A stretch of 64,000 nucleotides of DNA, taken from positions 372,001 to 436,000 of the forward strand of contig NZ_PTJA01000003.1 of the NCBI RefSeq assembly GCF_002934545.1, written 5' to 3'. Numbering within the stretch: position 1 is the stretch's first letter; every line of letters begins with the position of its first letter. This document shows, piece after piece, positions 53,822-63,570 of the stretch. The translations under genes were made by a program, and so were the position numbers. The DNA is from Lacrimispora xylanisolvens. Lineage in GTDB: Bacteria > Bacillota > Clostridia > Lachnospirales > Lachnospiraceae. Under the pieces are notes generated by a model, which was given only the letters and a program-made list of their open reading frames with translations, did not search any database and was not told where the DNA came from.

Positions 53822-55639
53822 ATGCAAGATTGCTATATACCTACGGGGAACGAATTTGTCAGCCTGCCGACCTTGAACCAGGCCACAGCGTCCATAGAAA
53901 GTTTTACGGTGCTGCATATGGGTTACAAAGGGATGCTGGCTTTTTGTGGCGGTGAAAGCAAACCTCTTATGCGGCCGTTTGTGCAGGCGGAGGAAGGAGA
54001 CCTGCTCTGTGATTTGAAATGGAAGCGGGAATGTGACTGGATTCCCAGGTTTGAATCGGAGAAGGACGGCATTTGTACCGAGGGAATTTTTCTGGCGCCC
54101 ATTGGTCAGAAGGCTTTTGCCATACGCTTGACCATCACGAATCATTCCGGTAAAGATCGGGAGATTTCCTGTGGCTTCAGCGGGGCTTGGGGAAAAGTGA
54201 CTCACAGCGTTAACGAGGATAAGACGGTTGTGGGGCAGAGAACGATATACAGCTCCGTCTGGAATGACGGCCCAATCTTTGATTTGTCCATTGGAATGCC
54301 GGTTATGGCATTTGCACCCATGGCGGCTTTGCCTGTGAAATGGGAATTTGAACAGGGAGAGGAAATATCCTACAAGGGGACCCATGATTGCCGGTTAAAA
54401 TCCGGTGAATCGGCGGTGCTTGAAATTTTCTGGGGAGTGGGTTTTGAAGAGGTTTCTGCGGCCACGGCGGCTAAGGAGCTTTTGCGGCAGAGCTTTGATG
54501 CGGTTTATGAGGAAACTCTGTGCTGGCTTCGTAAGCGACGGAAAACTGTGGGCATGCCGGATGTGGATTCCCTGTTAAACAGAAACCTGTTTTTCAATTT
54601 CTTTTTTGCCACGGGTATGACCATGGATACGGAGGAAGTGGTTATGGTCACTTCCAGAAGCCCCAGATATTACGTCAGCGCAGCCTATTGGGACAGGGAC
54701 AGCCTGCTGTGGAGCTTTCCTTCCATACTGAAGGCAGATCCGCAGTATGCAAAGGAACTTCTGGATTACGTATTTACCCGTCAGATGAAACAAATTGGCA
54801 TTCACAGCCGCTACATAGACGGGACAGTGCTGGAACCGGGCTTTGAACTGGATGAACTGTGTGCTCCCATAATGGCTCTTAGCCGTTATGTTAATGCTAC
54901 AGGAGAGACTGCTTGTTTGCAGGAAAGCCACATTGAGCGAGGAGTAAGAAAAATCCTATCGATTTTAAAGACCAAGCGAAGTGAAGCACTTCATCTGTAT
55001 GAAACCTTTTTACAGCCAACAGACGATATGCGGGTTTATCCCTATGGCACATATGACAATGTTCTGACCTGGCGTTGTCTGCGGGATTTAGAAAAACTGT
55101 ACCGGAATTTATGGTCTACTGAAACGCTTAAGTGGCTGAAAGAGGAAGCTTCAGATTTGTTTCATGCCATTTGCACCCATTGCATTAAGGAGTATCAGGG
55201 AAAAAGGATATTTGTCTGGTCCGTTGATGAAAAAGGAAACTGGAATGTATATGACGAACCGCCGGGAAGCTTGGAGATTTTGCCCTTTTTAGGTTTTTGT
55301 ACCAGGGAAGACCCCGTTTGGCAGAACACAGTTGAGATCCTGCGGAGTACGGATTATGCATATTCTTTTGCGGGAAAGCCTTTTTCCGATATTGGCTGTC
55401 CCCATGCGCCCCATCCCTGGATACTGAGTGTTGCCAACGGGCTGATCAGCGGCAGGAAGGAAGCGTCTTTAGATTTTCTGCGCAGGGTTTCCATGGACAA
55501 TGAAATTGCCTGTGAAAGTGTGGATGAAATGACCGGTGAATGTACCACGGGAGCAGCATTTGCAACCTGTGCCGGATTTTTGGCTTATTGCTTAATGGAA
55601 GGGCTAAGTGAGGGAGGTGTGGAACATGATTCAATATGA
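53822..55639 (+). CDS. Glycoside hydrolase with (alpha/alpha)6-barrel, family uncertain
   Basis: 605 residues from the ATG at 53822, after CAGGGAGGTG; the GTG upstream in frame lies in the operator region. The N-terminal ~230 residues look like a beta-sandwich. The C-terminal ~340 residues are helix-rich with Trp/Asp/Glu motifs (YYVSAAYWDRDSLLWSFPSIL, FELDELCAPIMALSRYV, YPYGTYDNVLTWR, SVDEMTGECTTGAAFATCAG), the appearance of (alpha/alpha)6-barrel glycosidases such as GH63/GH125/debranching types. There is no signal peptide, so it acts on imported sugar. The exact family is not certain. It overlaps the GH65 gene by 14 bases. Confidence 0.7.
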   Translation: MQDCYIPTGNEFVSLPTLNQATASIESFTVLHMGYKGMLAFCGGESKPLMRPFVQAEEGDLLCDLKWKRECDWIPRFESEKDGICTEGIFLAPIGQKAFAIRLTITNHSGKDREISCGFSGAWGKVTHSVNEDKTVVGQRTIYSSVWNDGPIFDLSIGMPVMAFAPMAALPVKWEFEQGEEISYKGTHDCRLKSGESAVLEIFWGVGFEEVSAATAAKELLRQSFDAVYEETLCWLRKRRKTVGMPDVDSLLNRNLFFNFFFATGMTMDTEEVVMVTSRSPRYYVSAAYWDRDSLLWSFPSILKADPQYAKELLDYVFTRQMKQIGIHSRYIDGTVLEPGFELDELCAPIMALSRYVNATGETACLQESHIERGVRKILSILKTKRSEALHLYETFLQPTDDMRVYPYGTYDNVLTWRCLRDLEKLYRNLWSTETLKWLKEEASDLFHAICTHCIKEYQGKRIFVWSVDEKGNWNVYDEPPGSLEILPFLGFCTREDPVWQNTVEILRSTDYAYSFAGKPFSDIGCPHAPHPWILSVANGLISGRKEASLDFLRRVSMDNEIACESVDEMTGECTTGAAFATCAGFLAYCLMEGLSEGGVEHDSI

Positions 55640-57791
55640 GCCATGGAAGATAAGCTGTGAGGGAAGAGAGAACCCAAAGCTTTTGGAAAACATATTCAGC
55701 CAGGCAAACGGTTATCTGGGTTCCCGCTGTGCCTTTTACATAGATGGAGCAAAAAACCACGAGCGTTGCAATTATCTGGCAGGAGGCTTTGAATATATCA
55801 GTCCCGGTGTTACGGATATGGTGAATTTGCCGGATCTGTTTCACTTTCAGCTTTTCCTGGGGACCGGGGATTACTTATCCTTTTCCCAATCCCTGGATAT
55901 GCATAACGGCCTTTTTGAAAGAAGGTCGGTGTGGAAAGATCAGGAAGGAAGAGAGACACAAATCAACATTTCCCGTTTTATCAGCATGGATAACAAACAC
56001 GTGTCGGCTCTTTCTCTGGAGGTTACGGCCTTAAACTACAGCGGAGATGTGACAGTTATCATGGGGATAGACGGTAATACCGTGAACCTGCCTGTAGATG
56101 ACGACCAGACCAAGGAAAACTTGGATACCGTGTCCTTGCTCTCTGTTTCAGAAACGGAGACTGGAGAGAATTACTGTTTTTTAAAGGCTGACAGCAAAGC
56201 ATCCGGCCGCCTGCAGGTAGCCATTACTGCCCGCATGGTTCAGAGCAAGGGCACGGCTAAGGACGCTTCGGTGACTGGCTGCCCTGCGAAAGAACTGAAC
56301 TTTCCTCTGGCAGAAGGGGAAATGGTGAGGATCGAAAAGATACTGTATACGGAAGCAGTTATTAAAGATCCGGAAGCAGCTTCCGAGGGTTCGCAGACAC
56401 TTCCTAAAGTTGGGCAGGACTTATATCCCCACGTTATCAACCATTCCTTTGAAGAGTTGCTAAAGAACAGCGAGGTTGCCTGGAGATCCCACTGGGAGCA
56501 GGCTGATATACAGGTCACCCAAAAAGGAAACGGGAGTTTTGTTCAGTCCGCTCTGCGGTACAACATATTTCAGCTTATTCAGAATTGCCCTTACGGCAAT
56601 TCCACAGTCAGTATTGGTGCAAGGGGTCTGACCCATGGACGGTATAAGGGCTGCTGCTTCTGGGATACGGATATTTTCCTGCTTCCATTTTATCTGTTCA
56701 CGGATCCGCAGGCTGCAAGAGATTTGATCCTGTTTCGCCTAAACACCCTGCCTGATGCAAAGAAGAACGCTAAGGCACTGAACCTGCCGGGAGCAAGATA
56801 TCCATGGATGTGCTCCATAGGCGGTATAGAACAATGCCAAAGCTGGGACATCGGGCGCTGTGAGATTCACATTACCGCAGACGTGGCCTATGCTGTTGAA
56901 AATTACTTAGAGTTTTCAGGAGATGAAACTTTAATGCGCCGGTCGGCACAGCTGTATGTGGAAACCGCCAGGTATTGGGCCGGAAGATTTTCCTATGACC
57001 AAAGAAAAGACGTTTATAACCTGCTTTTTGTTAAGGGCCCCGATGAATACTGCGGCGTTTCGGGAAACAATGCCTATACAGTACTTCTTGCCCGCAATAA
57101 TTTTAAGCTGGCATTGGAGGCGGTCCAGAGAAAGGAAGCAGAAGCCGGCGCTGAGGAAATGAAAAAATGGCAGGACATCATAGAAAAAAGCCAGGTGGAA
57201 TATGATTCTGACAGGTATTTATACATACAGGATGACAATTTCCTCCGGCTGGAAGAATTTCCCGGGAAAAAGGCCGAGGACGGAAGTGCATCTTACCATC
57301 AGTACGATTTCGACTGGCTCCAAAGGTATCAGGTGATAAAGCAGGCGGATTTGGTACTGCTCATGGTCTTAAAGCCGGAATTGTTTACAGCACAGCAGAA
57401 AACGGCTATATGGGACTTTTACGAACCGCTTACACTTCATGATTCCAGCTTAAGCTTTGGGATTCATGCCTGGGCGGCTGCTTATTTAGGCCTGGAGCAG
57501 AAGTCTTGTGATTATTTTGACAAAAGCCTGTTTCTGGATCTGGAAGACCGGATGAAGAATACAGGACGGGAAGGTATTCATTTGGCAGCAGTAGGCGCTA
57601 CCTGGCAGGCAGTGGTTTTTGGTTTCGCGGGACTGTCGCTGGGAAAGGACGGCAAGCCAAAGCTGTCTCCCAGGCTTCCAAAGGACTGGGAACATTTATC
57701 GTTTCACTTTTTTATAAAAGGAAAGCGGTATCTGGCAGTCATTGACGAAAAAGGCGGAAGAATAGAAACAGAAGAAAAGAAAAAGGGATAA
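55626..57791 (+). CDS. GH65-family phosphorylase/hydrolase (kojibiose/maltose/trehalose phosphorylase type)
   Basis: 721 residues from the ATG at 55626, after GGGAGGTGTGG. The N-terminal beta-sandwich begins with the family-like WKISCEGRENPKLLENIFSQANGYLG, followed by the (alpha/alpha)6 catalytic barrel. The general acid Glu474 lies in FVKGPDEYCGV, and the phosphate-site region includes the HDSSLSFGIHA segment typical of phosphorylases. GH65 enzymes split alpha-glucobioses with phosphate to give beta-glucose 1-phosphate. Which disaccharide is used cannot be told. It is cytoplasmic and matches the sugar importer that follows. Confidence 0.88.
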   Translation: MIQYEPWKISCEGRENPKLLENIFSQANGYLGSRCAFYIDGAKNHERCNYLAGGFEYISPGVTDMVNLPDLFHFQLFLGTGDYLSFSQSLDMHNGLFERRSVWKDQEGRETQINISRFISMDNKHVSALSLEVTALNYSGDVTVIMGIDGNTVNLPVDDDQTKENLDTVSLLSVSETETGENYCFLKADSKASGRLQVAITARMVQSKGTAKDASVTGCPAKELNFPLAEGEMVRIEKILYTEAVIKDPEAASEGSQTLPKVGQDLYPHVINHSFEELLKNSEVAWRSHWEQADIQVTQKGNGSFVQSALRYNIFQLIQNCPYGNSTVSIGARGLTHGRYKGCCFWDTDIFLLPFYLFTDPQAARDLILFRLNTLPDAKKNAKALNLPGARYPWMCSIGGIEQCQSWDIGRCEIHITADVAYAVENYLEFSGDETLMRRSAQLYVETARYWAGRFSYDQRKDVYNLLFVKGPDEYCGVSGNNAYTVLLARNNFKLALEAVQRKEAEAGAEEMKKWQDIIEKSQVEYDSDRYLYIQDDNFLRLEEFPGKKAEDGSASYHQYDFDWLQRYQVIKQADLVLLMVLKPELFTAQQKTAIWDFYEPLTLHDSSLSFGIHAWAAAYLGLEQKSCDYFDKSLFLDLEDRMKNTGREGIHLAAVGATWQAVVFGFAGLSLGKDGKPKLSPRLPKDWEHLSFHFFIKGKRYLAVIDEKGGRIETEEKKKG

Positions 57792-57807
57792 AAAGGAAGG
57801 TGGTTTT

Positions 57808-58812
57808 ATGAAGCGTCCCGGTTTAAAGGATGTGGCTGAATTGGCGGGGGTTTCCATTGCAACGGTGTCTTATGTGATTAATAATACGCCCTCCCAAAGC
57901 TTAAGCGCTGAAACGATTAAGCGGGTAAACGACGCCATAAGGGAACTGGGTTATATTCCAAATCTGGCTGCACGGACCCTGGTGAACAACAAAAGTAACT
58001 TATTAGGAGTGCTGATTCCCCAGACGGAATCAGGAAAGGAATTAATGTTTTCCAATCCCTTTTACGGGGATTTCATGTCGGCGGCAGAGTATACCGCCCG
58101 TAAAAGCGGTTATCACATTATGATATCCGGTGCTGAATCCGGTCGGACTTATGCGGAGGTGGCCAGAACCAGGGGATTAGATGGAGTGATCGTAGTGGGA
58201 ATGAATGATGACGAAGAATGCCGCCAATTGAAAAATTTAAACATCCCTGTGGTACTGGTGGACAGTTACTGCGAAGCATCCGGCTTCCACAGGGTCAGCG
58301 TGGACGATTTGCAGGGCGGGTACATGGCTACGAAGTACCTGTTGGAAAAGGGAATAAGAAAAATTGCACACGTGACCGGGCATGTTAACGATAGTGGGGT
58401 GAATTTCCTGCGTTATAAAGGGTATGAAAAGGCCCTGCAAGAGTACGGAATGAGTGCAGCGAAGTCCCTGCTGCTGTCGGGAGAGGTGTCCTTTGAATAC
58501 GGCTGTGAGATGGGAGAATATCTGGCGGGACTGGACGAACGGCCTGAGGGGGTGTTTGTTTGTGCGGACATTCTGGCGCTTGGTTTATGTATTGGACTGC
58601 GGGAGAAGGGCGTAAGTGTTCCAAAGGATATTTCCGTCATAGGTTTTGACGATTCCCTCCTTTCCAAGGCCTGTGATCCGCCTCTTACCACCATACATCA
58701 GGATGTGGCGGCAAAAGGCGCAGAAGCGGTGAAGCTTCTGATCAATGAGAACCACACATTACAAAACAGGGTATTTCCATTAACTTTGGTAGAAAGAGGA
58801 TCGGTGCGATGA
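57808..58812 (+). CDS. LacI-family transcriptional regulator
   Basis: 334 residues after AAAGGAAGGTGG. The N-terminal helix-turn-helix and hinge (LKDVAELAGVSIATVSYVINN) are intact, followed by a periplasmic-binding-protein-like ligand domain (NPFYGDFMSAAEY, VVLVDSYCEASGF, VIGFDDSLLSKACDPPLTTI). It lies in the middle of the operon it probably controls, through AAACGTTT-type sites near 53.79 kb. The inducer would be an oligosaccharide or its breakdown product. Confidence 0.94.
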   Translation: MKRPGLKDVAELAGVSIATVSYVINNTPSQSLSAETIKRVNDAIRELGYIPNLAARTLVNNKSNLLGVLIPQTESGKELMFSNPFYGDFMSAAEYTARKSGYHIMISGAESGRTYAEVARTRGLDGVIVVGMNDDEECRQLKNLNIPVVLVDSYCEASGFHRVSVDDLQGGYMATKYLLEKGIRKIAHVTGHVNDSGVNFLRYKGYEKALQEYGMSAAKSLLLSGEVSFEYGCEMGEYLAGLDERPEGVFVCADILALGLCIGLREKGVSVPKDISVIGFDDSLLSKACDPPLTTIHQDVAAKGAEAVKLLINENHTLQNRVFPLTLVERGSVR

Positions 58813-58864
58813 TCCTTGTGCGAAAACGAAGCAATATCCATTCATTCTATTAGGGAGGCAGTTT

Positions 58865-60139
58865 ATGATGATGAAGGTAACAAAAAGATGTATATGGTGG
58901 GTAAGTGCAATGGTATGTGCATCAGTGTTGCTCTCCGGTTGCAATTCCAATACTGCAGAAAAGCCCGCTTCCGGAGAAAACGTTACAATTCGGCTGGATC
59001 AGTTTTCCGGCAACGGTGAGTCTGAGGAAGCACTGAAAAAGATGATTGCAAAATTCAATGAGCAGCATCCGGACGTCACGGTGGAACTGCAAAGCTTTGG
59101 CTATGACGACTATTTCACTCAGCTGCAGTCCAAGGTCGTCGGCGGCAGTGCGGCGGACGTATTTGAACTGAATTTTGAGAATTTCGTAGCCTATGCATCG
59201 GAAGACGTGCTTCTGGACGTGGGCGGTTTAATGGGGGATTCTTCCGGCTTTAATCAAACCGCTTTGAAAGCCTTTCAGTACAAGGGAAAGCAGCTTGGAA
59301 TTCCAAATTCCTTCTCTAACGTGGTGCTCATTTACAACAAGGACTTATTTGACAAGGCAGGAGCTGCATATCCCACCGATGACTGGACCTGGGCGGAGAT
59401 GTTAGAGGCTGCAAAGAAAGTCCGCGCCCTTTCCCAGGACACCTACGGTTTGTACCGTCCCATAAGCTTCCATGAATTTTACAAAGGGGTGAAGCAGAAT
59501 GGCGGAAACTTATTAAGCGAGGATGGCAAGAAATTTACGGTCAATTTACCGCAAAATGTGGAAACACTGAAAATTATGTCCGGTTGGGTGAAGGACAGCA
59601 ATATTATGCCCTCAGATGCACAAATGGGTGGTATGGGCGATTGGGATTTGTTTAAATCAGGACGTCTTGGTATGATTATAACCGGAATCTGGGCGTTCGG
59701 TGACTTTGCGGATAACTGCAATTTTGCCTGGGACGTAGCAATGGAACCGGGCAATACGACAAAAGCCACTCACTTTTTCTCAAATGCGTACGTGGTAAAC
59801 AAAGAAACCGCCAATCCTGAGGCCGCCGCCGCTTTGGCTGCTTTCCTGTCAGGAAGTAAGGAAGCAGCGCAGATCCGCGTGGATTCAAGCTGGGAGCTGC
59901 CCCCTGTTACCTATTCAGACGTATTGGATTTCTATTTAAAAGTCACTCCGCCGGAGAATCGGGAAGCTGTGTTTAAATCTCTGGACTATCTGGTAACACC
60001 TCCGGTGGTAAAACAGCAGTCTGAAATGCAGGAGATTATCACAAAGCACTTAAACAACGCCATTTCCGGGAACGTTTCCGCTAAAGATGCACTGGATGCG
60101 TGTCAGGCGGAGCTGGAACAAAAGATCAACTTGGAGTGA
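58865..60139 (+). CDS. ABC sugar transporter substrate-binding lipoprotein
   Basis: 424 residues after TTAGGGAGGCAG. A lipoprotein signal ends in LLSGC with Cys26 as the lipid site (ATG triplets make the start position uncertain by 1-2 codons). The mature part is a family 1 extracellular solute-binding protein: DQFSGNGESEEALKKMIAKFNEQHPDVTVELQSFGYDDYF, GGSAADVFELNFENFVAYA and IMPSDAQMGGMGDWDLFKSG-type segments. It should capture oligosaccharides for the two permeases encoded next. Confidence 0.95.
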   Translation: MMMKVTKRCIWWVSAMVCASVLLSGCNSNTAEKPASGENVTIRLDQFSGNGESEEALKKMIAKFNEQHPDVTVELQSFGYDDYFTQLQSKVVGGSAADVFELNFENFVAYASEDVLLDVGGLMGDSSGFNQTALKAFQYKGKQLGIPNSFSNVVLIYNKDLFDKAGAAYPTDDWTWAEMLEAAKKVRALSQDTYGLYRPISFHEFYKGVKQNGGNLLSEDGKKFTVNLPQNVETLKIMSGWVKDSNIMPSDAQMGGMGDWDLFKSGRLGMIITGIWAFGDFADNCNFAWDVAMEPGNTTKATHFFSNAYVVNKETANPEAAAALAAFLSGSKEAAQIRVDSSWELPPVTYSDVLDFYLKVTPPENREAVFKSLDYLVTPPVVKQQSEMQEIITKHLNNAISGNVSAKDALDACQAELEQKINLE

Positions 60140-60170
60140 CGTTTATTGTGCCTGACAGGAGGGAACTGAA

Positions 60171-61088
60171 ATGTATAAAAAACAGGGGATAAAGGCCTTT
60201 CTCTTTCTTTTGCCCAGTTTAGCCGGCCTTGTATTGTTTAATCTGATTCCGATTTTTGTCTCGCTGATGCTTAGCTTCACCGATTGGTCGGGCATGAGCA
60301 GGGTAAGGCTGTTCCACGGGTTTTTCCAATTTGTCGGCGACAAGTTCGTAGGAGTATCCAATTATTCCCAGCTTGTCAAAGATTCTGAATTCTGGGCGGT
60401 TTTGAGACATAATGCCTATTTCATTCTGCTGTACCTTCCGCTGGTTCTGCTGTTTTCCTTACTGGTTGCCCTTATCATTCAGCAGAAGAGCCGCATTGCC
60501 CCGGTTTACCGGATGCTTTATTACATACCGGTGCTGACCAGCTGGGTGGCGGGAGCACTGATCTGGAAATGGATGCTGAGTCCGGAGTACGGACCAATTA
60601 ACAATGTCCTTGCAAGCCTGGGGATTAAGGGGCCTTTATGGCTCCAAAGCGAGGTATGGGCAATGCCTTCCATAGTCCTGGCCAGTGTATGGAAGGATAT
60701 GGGATTTTACGGAATGATTCTGCTTAGCGGTCTTTTGGCTATAAATCCGGAGTACTACGAGGCAGCTGACATTGACGGGGCGGGATATTTCCATAAGTTC
60801 AAATGCATTACCCTGCCTCTGCTGTCACCGATTTTGTTCTATGTTATCATGCTGTCCCTGATCAATGCCTTTCAGCTTTTCCCCCAGATCATGGTCATGA
60901 CCAAGAACGGCGATGCAGGGCCCAATGGGGCCACCATGGTTATGGTGGAGCGGATTTACAAATACGCCTTTAAGTTTGGCCGAATGGGCTATGCAGCGGC
61001 CTGGTCCTGGGTGTTGTTTGTTATTATTTTTGCCTTTACCGCATTGCAGAACGTGCTGCAAAGAAAGTGGGTATATTATGATACGTAA
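60171..61088 (+). CDS. ABC sugar transporter permease (MalF/UgpA type)
   Basis: 305 residues with about six membrane segments. It begins with an AFLFLLPSLAGLVLFNLIPIFVSLMLSFTDW segment as in MalF/UgpA permeases. The ATPase-contact EAA loop is near residue 200 (EYYEAADIDGAGYFHKFKCITLPLL). No ATPase gene is seen in the operon, so a shared MsmK-type ATPase encoded elsewhere probably powers it. Its end overlaps the next permease gene by 11 bases. Confidence 0.94.
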   Translation: MYKKQGIKAFLFLLPSLAGLVLFNLIPIFVSLMLSFTDWSGMSRVRLFHGFFQFVGDKFVGVSNYSQLVKDSEFWAVLRHNAYFILLYLPLVLLFSLLVALIIQQKSRIAPVYRMLYYIPVLTSWVAGALIWKWMLSPEYGPINNVLASLGIKGPLWLQSEVWAMPSIVLASVWKDMGFYGMILLSGLLAINPEYYEAADIDGAGYFHKFKCITLPLLSPILFYVIMLSLINAFQLFPQIMVMTKNGDAGPNGATMVMVERIYKYAFKFGRMGYAAAWSWVLFVIIFAFTALQNVLQRKWVYYDT

Positions 61089-61902
61089 AGCGGTACCAGG
61101 AGTCTTATACCATTTAACGGCTGTTTTGCTATCGGTTGTGACTTTGCTTCCATTTTTCTGGATGCTGTCTACTTCGTTTAAGGACTACGGTGCGATCATG
61201 GCTCTGCCCATCCAGTGGATACCCCGAAATCCGACTTTAAAGAATTTCTCGGATTTATTCAGCAAAGAGGGATTGACCGTTTCCATATTTAATTCCCTTG
61301 TGGTATCCATCAGCTCCGTAGTCGTGACGATTATAAGCTCTTCCATGGCGGCCTTTGCCTTTGCAAAACTGGATTTTAGAGGGAAAAACGCTGTTTTTCT
61401 TTTTTACCTTGCAACCATGATGATTCCTTCGCAGGTGCTGTTCATTCCCCTTTACTTACTGATGGGAGAGCTGAAACTGGTGGATAGCCTTGGGGCTTTG
61501 GTGCTGCCAAGCGTGTTCAAGGTGTTTGCCGTGTTTATGCTGCGCCAGCGCATGATGACGATTCCTAGCGTCTATTTAGAAGCGCCAGCCATTGACGGCG
61601 CGGGAGTTTTTACTGTTTTTGTACGGATCATTTGCCCCATGTGCAAGTCCAGTCTGGCCACTTTGGCAATTATATGCTTTATGGACGCATGGAATGACTA
61701 TCTTTTGCCGTTGGTCATGCTGACCACAAAGACAAAGTTTACCCTGCCAATTATTTTAAGCTCCTTAAACGGACAGTACAAAAGTGAATACAACTTACTC
61801 ATGGCGGGAGCCCTGGTTTCCATGCTTCCGATTCTGGTGGTTTATGCTTTTGCACAAAAGTATTTTGCAGCAGGATTACAGGTAGGAGGTGTGAAAGGAT
61901 GA
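61078..61902 (+). CDS. ABC sugar transporter permease (MalG/UgpE type)
   Basis: 274 residues from the ATG at 61078, which overlaps the first permease gene; a far longer frame starts inside that gene and is rejected. Six membrane segments (LLSVVTLLPFFWMLSTSFKD first) and the EAA loop (YLEAPAIDGAGVFTVFVRIICPM) are present. It completes the importer with the preceding permease and binding protein. GH31 follows with a 4-base overlap. Confidence 0.94.
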   Translation: MIRKAVPGVLYHLTAVLLSVVTLLPFFWMLSTSFKDYGAIMALPIQWIPRNPTLKNFSDLFSKEGLTVSIFNSLVVSISSVVVTIISSSMAAFAFAKLDFRGKNAVFLFYLATMMIPSQVLFIPLYLLMGELKLVDSLGALVLPSVFKVFAVFMLRQRMMTIPSVYLEAPAIDGAGVFTVFVRIICPMCKSSLATLAIICFMDAWNDYLLPLVMLTTKTKFTLPIILSSLNGQYKSEYNLLMAGALVSMLPILVVYAFAQKYFAAGLQVGGVKG

Positions 61903-63509
61903 AATATTTACTTGCCGGTCAGTCTGTTTACGGATTTGGAGAACGGTTTGACGCATTGAATCAGGAGGGCCTTGCCCGGGAAAACCACGTATATGAAACC
62001 TTTACCAATCAGGGGGCTTCCACCTATCTGCCCATTCCCTTTGCTTTAACAGACGGGGGCGGCGGACTTTACGTGGATACACTGGAAAAGTTTACGGTTG
62101 TTACGGAAAAAACCGATGAAGGGATTGTCTTTACCCTTCCGGACCAATACGAAGTGCGGACATTTATGGGGAAGCCTTTAGAGGTTCTGAAAGAATTTAC
62201 TAAACTCACGGGACGGCCCAGGATGCCACCGGACTGGGCCTTTGGCCTTTTCATGTCTGCTAACCGCTGGGATCGTCAGGAGGTGGTGGAGGAAATGGTG
62301 GAAGAGGCTATCAGGCAGGGGATGAAGCCCTCTGTGGTGGTGATTGAAGCCTGGAGTGATGAAGCTACCTTTTACCGCTTTGACAAAGAGCGTTTTCCAG
62401 ATCCGGAAAAAATGATCCGGGATCTTCACGATAAGGGAATCCGCCTTATTCTCTGGCAGGTTCCGGTTTTGAAAAAGCTGGAGCCGGGGAGAACTTGTCC
62501 GGAGCACGAGGCAGACTGCGCCGAAGCGGTCCAAAAGGGCTTTGTTGTCACCAATGCCGATGGCTCCCCCTATCTGATACCGGAAGGACGCTGGTTCGGC
62601 GGTTCCATGATACCGGATTTCAGCAATCCGGCGGCCTGTGACTGGTGGTTTGGAAAACGGCAATATCTACTTGACATGGGAGTGGACGGCTTTAAGACCG
62701 ACGGCGGAGAGTTTGTATATGACGATGACGCCCGCTTCTTTGACGGGCGGATCGGAAGCCAAATGAAAAATGGTTATTCCATGGTTTACACTAAGGCGTA
62801 TACAGACTTTATAGGAGATGAGAGGATTCTCTTTTCCAGGGCCGGCTACACAGGTGCCCAGACTACGCCGATTCACTGGGCCGGGGACCAGCAGTCCACC
62901 TGGGCTGAACTTCGCCATGTGGTGACGGCGGGCTTAAACGCGGGTTTGTCGGGTCTGGTTTTCTGGGGCTTTGACCTTGCAGGCTTTGCAGGAAAATTGC
63001 CTTCCGCCGAATTATACCTGCGATCCTTCTGTCTGGCCTGCTTTGCCCCGGTCATGCAGTGGCACTCAGAACCGGCTTCCGGCCAGTTTTCCGAACTTCT
63101 GGCCGCTGCGGAAGAAAAAATCAACGACAGAAGCCCGTGGAACATGGCCAGGGTAACCGGCCGGCCGGAGATCCTTGACATTTGCCGCAGGTACACAAAG
63201 GAAAGGGAGCGGCTGCTGCCTTATATTCTTAAGGAAGCAAAGGTAAGCGCAGATACGGGCCGCCCTCTCATGGCTGCACTGGTGATTGACTGGCCGGAGG
63301 ATAAGGAAGCCTGTGCGGTGGACAATGAGTATATGTTCGGCTCCCGGCTTTTAGTGGCACCGGTATTAGAGGAAGGAGTGATAGGAAGGCAGGTGTATCT
63401 GCCAAAAGGAAACTGGATTAATTATTGGACAGGGGAACAGACAGTGGGTCCATGCCGTTTGTACAAAGAATGTCGGGAAGGAGAAATATTGGTCTGGTAT
63501 TTGAACTAG
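61899..63509 (+). CDS. GH31-family alpha-glycosidase, short form
   Basis: 536 residues from the ATG overlapping the permease stop, with AGGTAGGAGGTG upstream. The GH31 barrel has YGFGERFD at residue ~10, the nucleophile Asp268 in GFKTDGGEF and the acid/base Asp330 in HWAGDQQSTW. Typical GH31 enzymes have about 150-230 residues before YGFGERF; here nearly all of that N-terminal beta-sandwich is missing. The ATGA junction with the permease gene suggests this is natural. It has no signal peptide. Likely alpha-glucosidase or alpha-xylosidase acting on imported sugar. Confidence 0.9.
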   Translation: MKYLLAGQSVYGFGERFDALNQEGLARENHVYETFTNQGASTYLPIPFALTDGGGGLYVDTLEKFTVVTEKTDEGIVFTLPDQYEVRTFMGKPLEVLKEFTKLTGRPRMPPDWAFGLFMSANRWDRQEVVEEMVEEAIRQGMKPSVVVIEAWSDEATFYRFDKERFPDPEKMIRDLHDKGIRLILWQVPVLKKLEPGRTCPEHEADCAEAVQKGFVVTNADGSPYLIPEGRWFGGSMIPDFSNPAACDWWFGKRQYLLDMGVDGFKTDGGEFVYDDDARFFDGRIGSQMKNGYSMVYTKAYTDFIGDERILFSRAGYTGAQTTPIHWAGDQQSTWAELRHVVTAGLNAGLSGLVFWGFDLAGFAGKLPSAELYLRSFCLACFAPVMQWHSEPASGQFSELLAAAEEKINDRSPWNMARVTGRPEILDICRRYTKERERLLPYILKEAKVSADTGRPLMAALVIDWPEDKEACAVDNEYMFGSRLLVAPVLEEGVIGRQVYLPKGNWINYWTGEQTVGPCRLYKECREGEILVWYLN

Positions 63510-63570
63510 GTCGACCAAAAAAGAAACCATTTCACTGGGAACTAACACTTATGCTAAATGGAGGGGTAAT

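Noticed and set aside
53795-54385. Minus-strand open frame of 196 codons opposite the first glycosidase gene
   Set aside because: Its sequence is the complement of a gene with conserved features; it runs into the operator region and lacks a ribosome site.
60913-61077. Longer N-terminus for the second sugar permease
   Set aside because: The added residues are encoded inside the first permease gene in another frame; the ATG at 61078 starts with a normal permease N-terminus.
62178-62663. Minus-strand open frame of 161 codons opposite GH31
   Set aside because: GC-rich shadow of GH31 with no family features.
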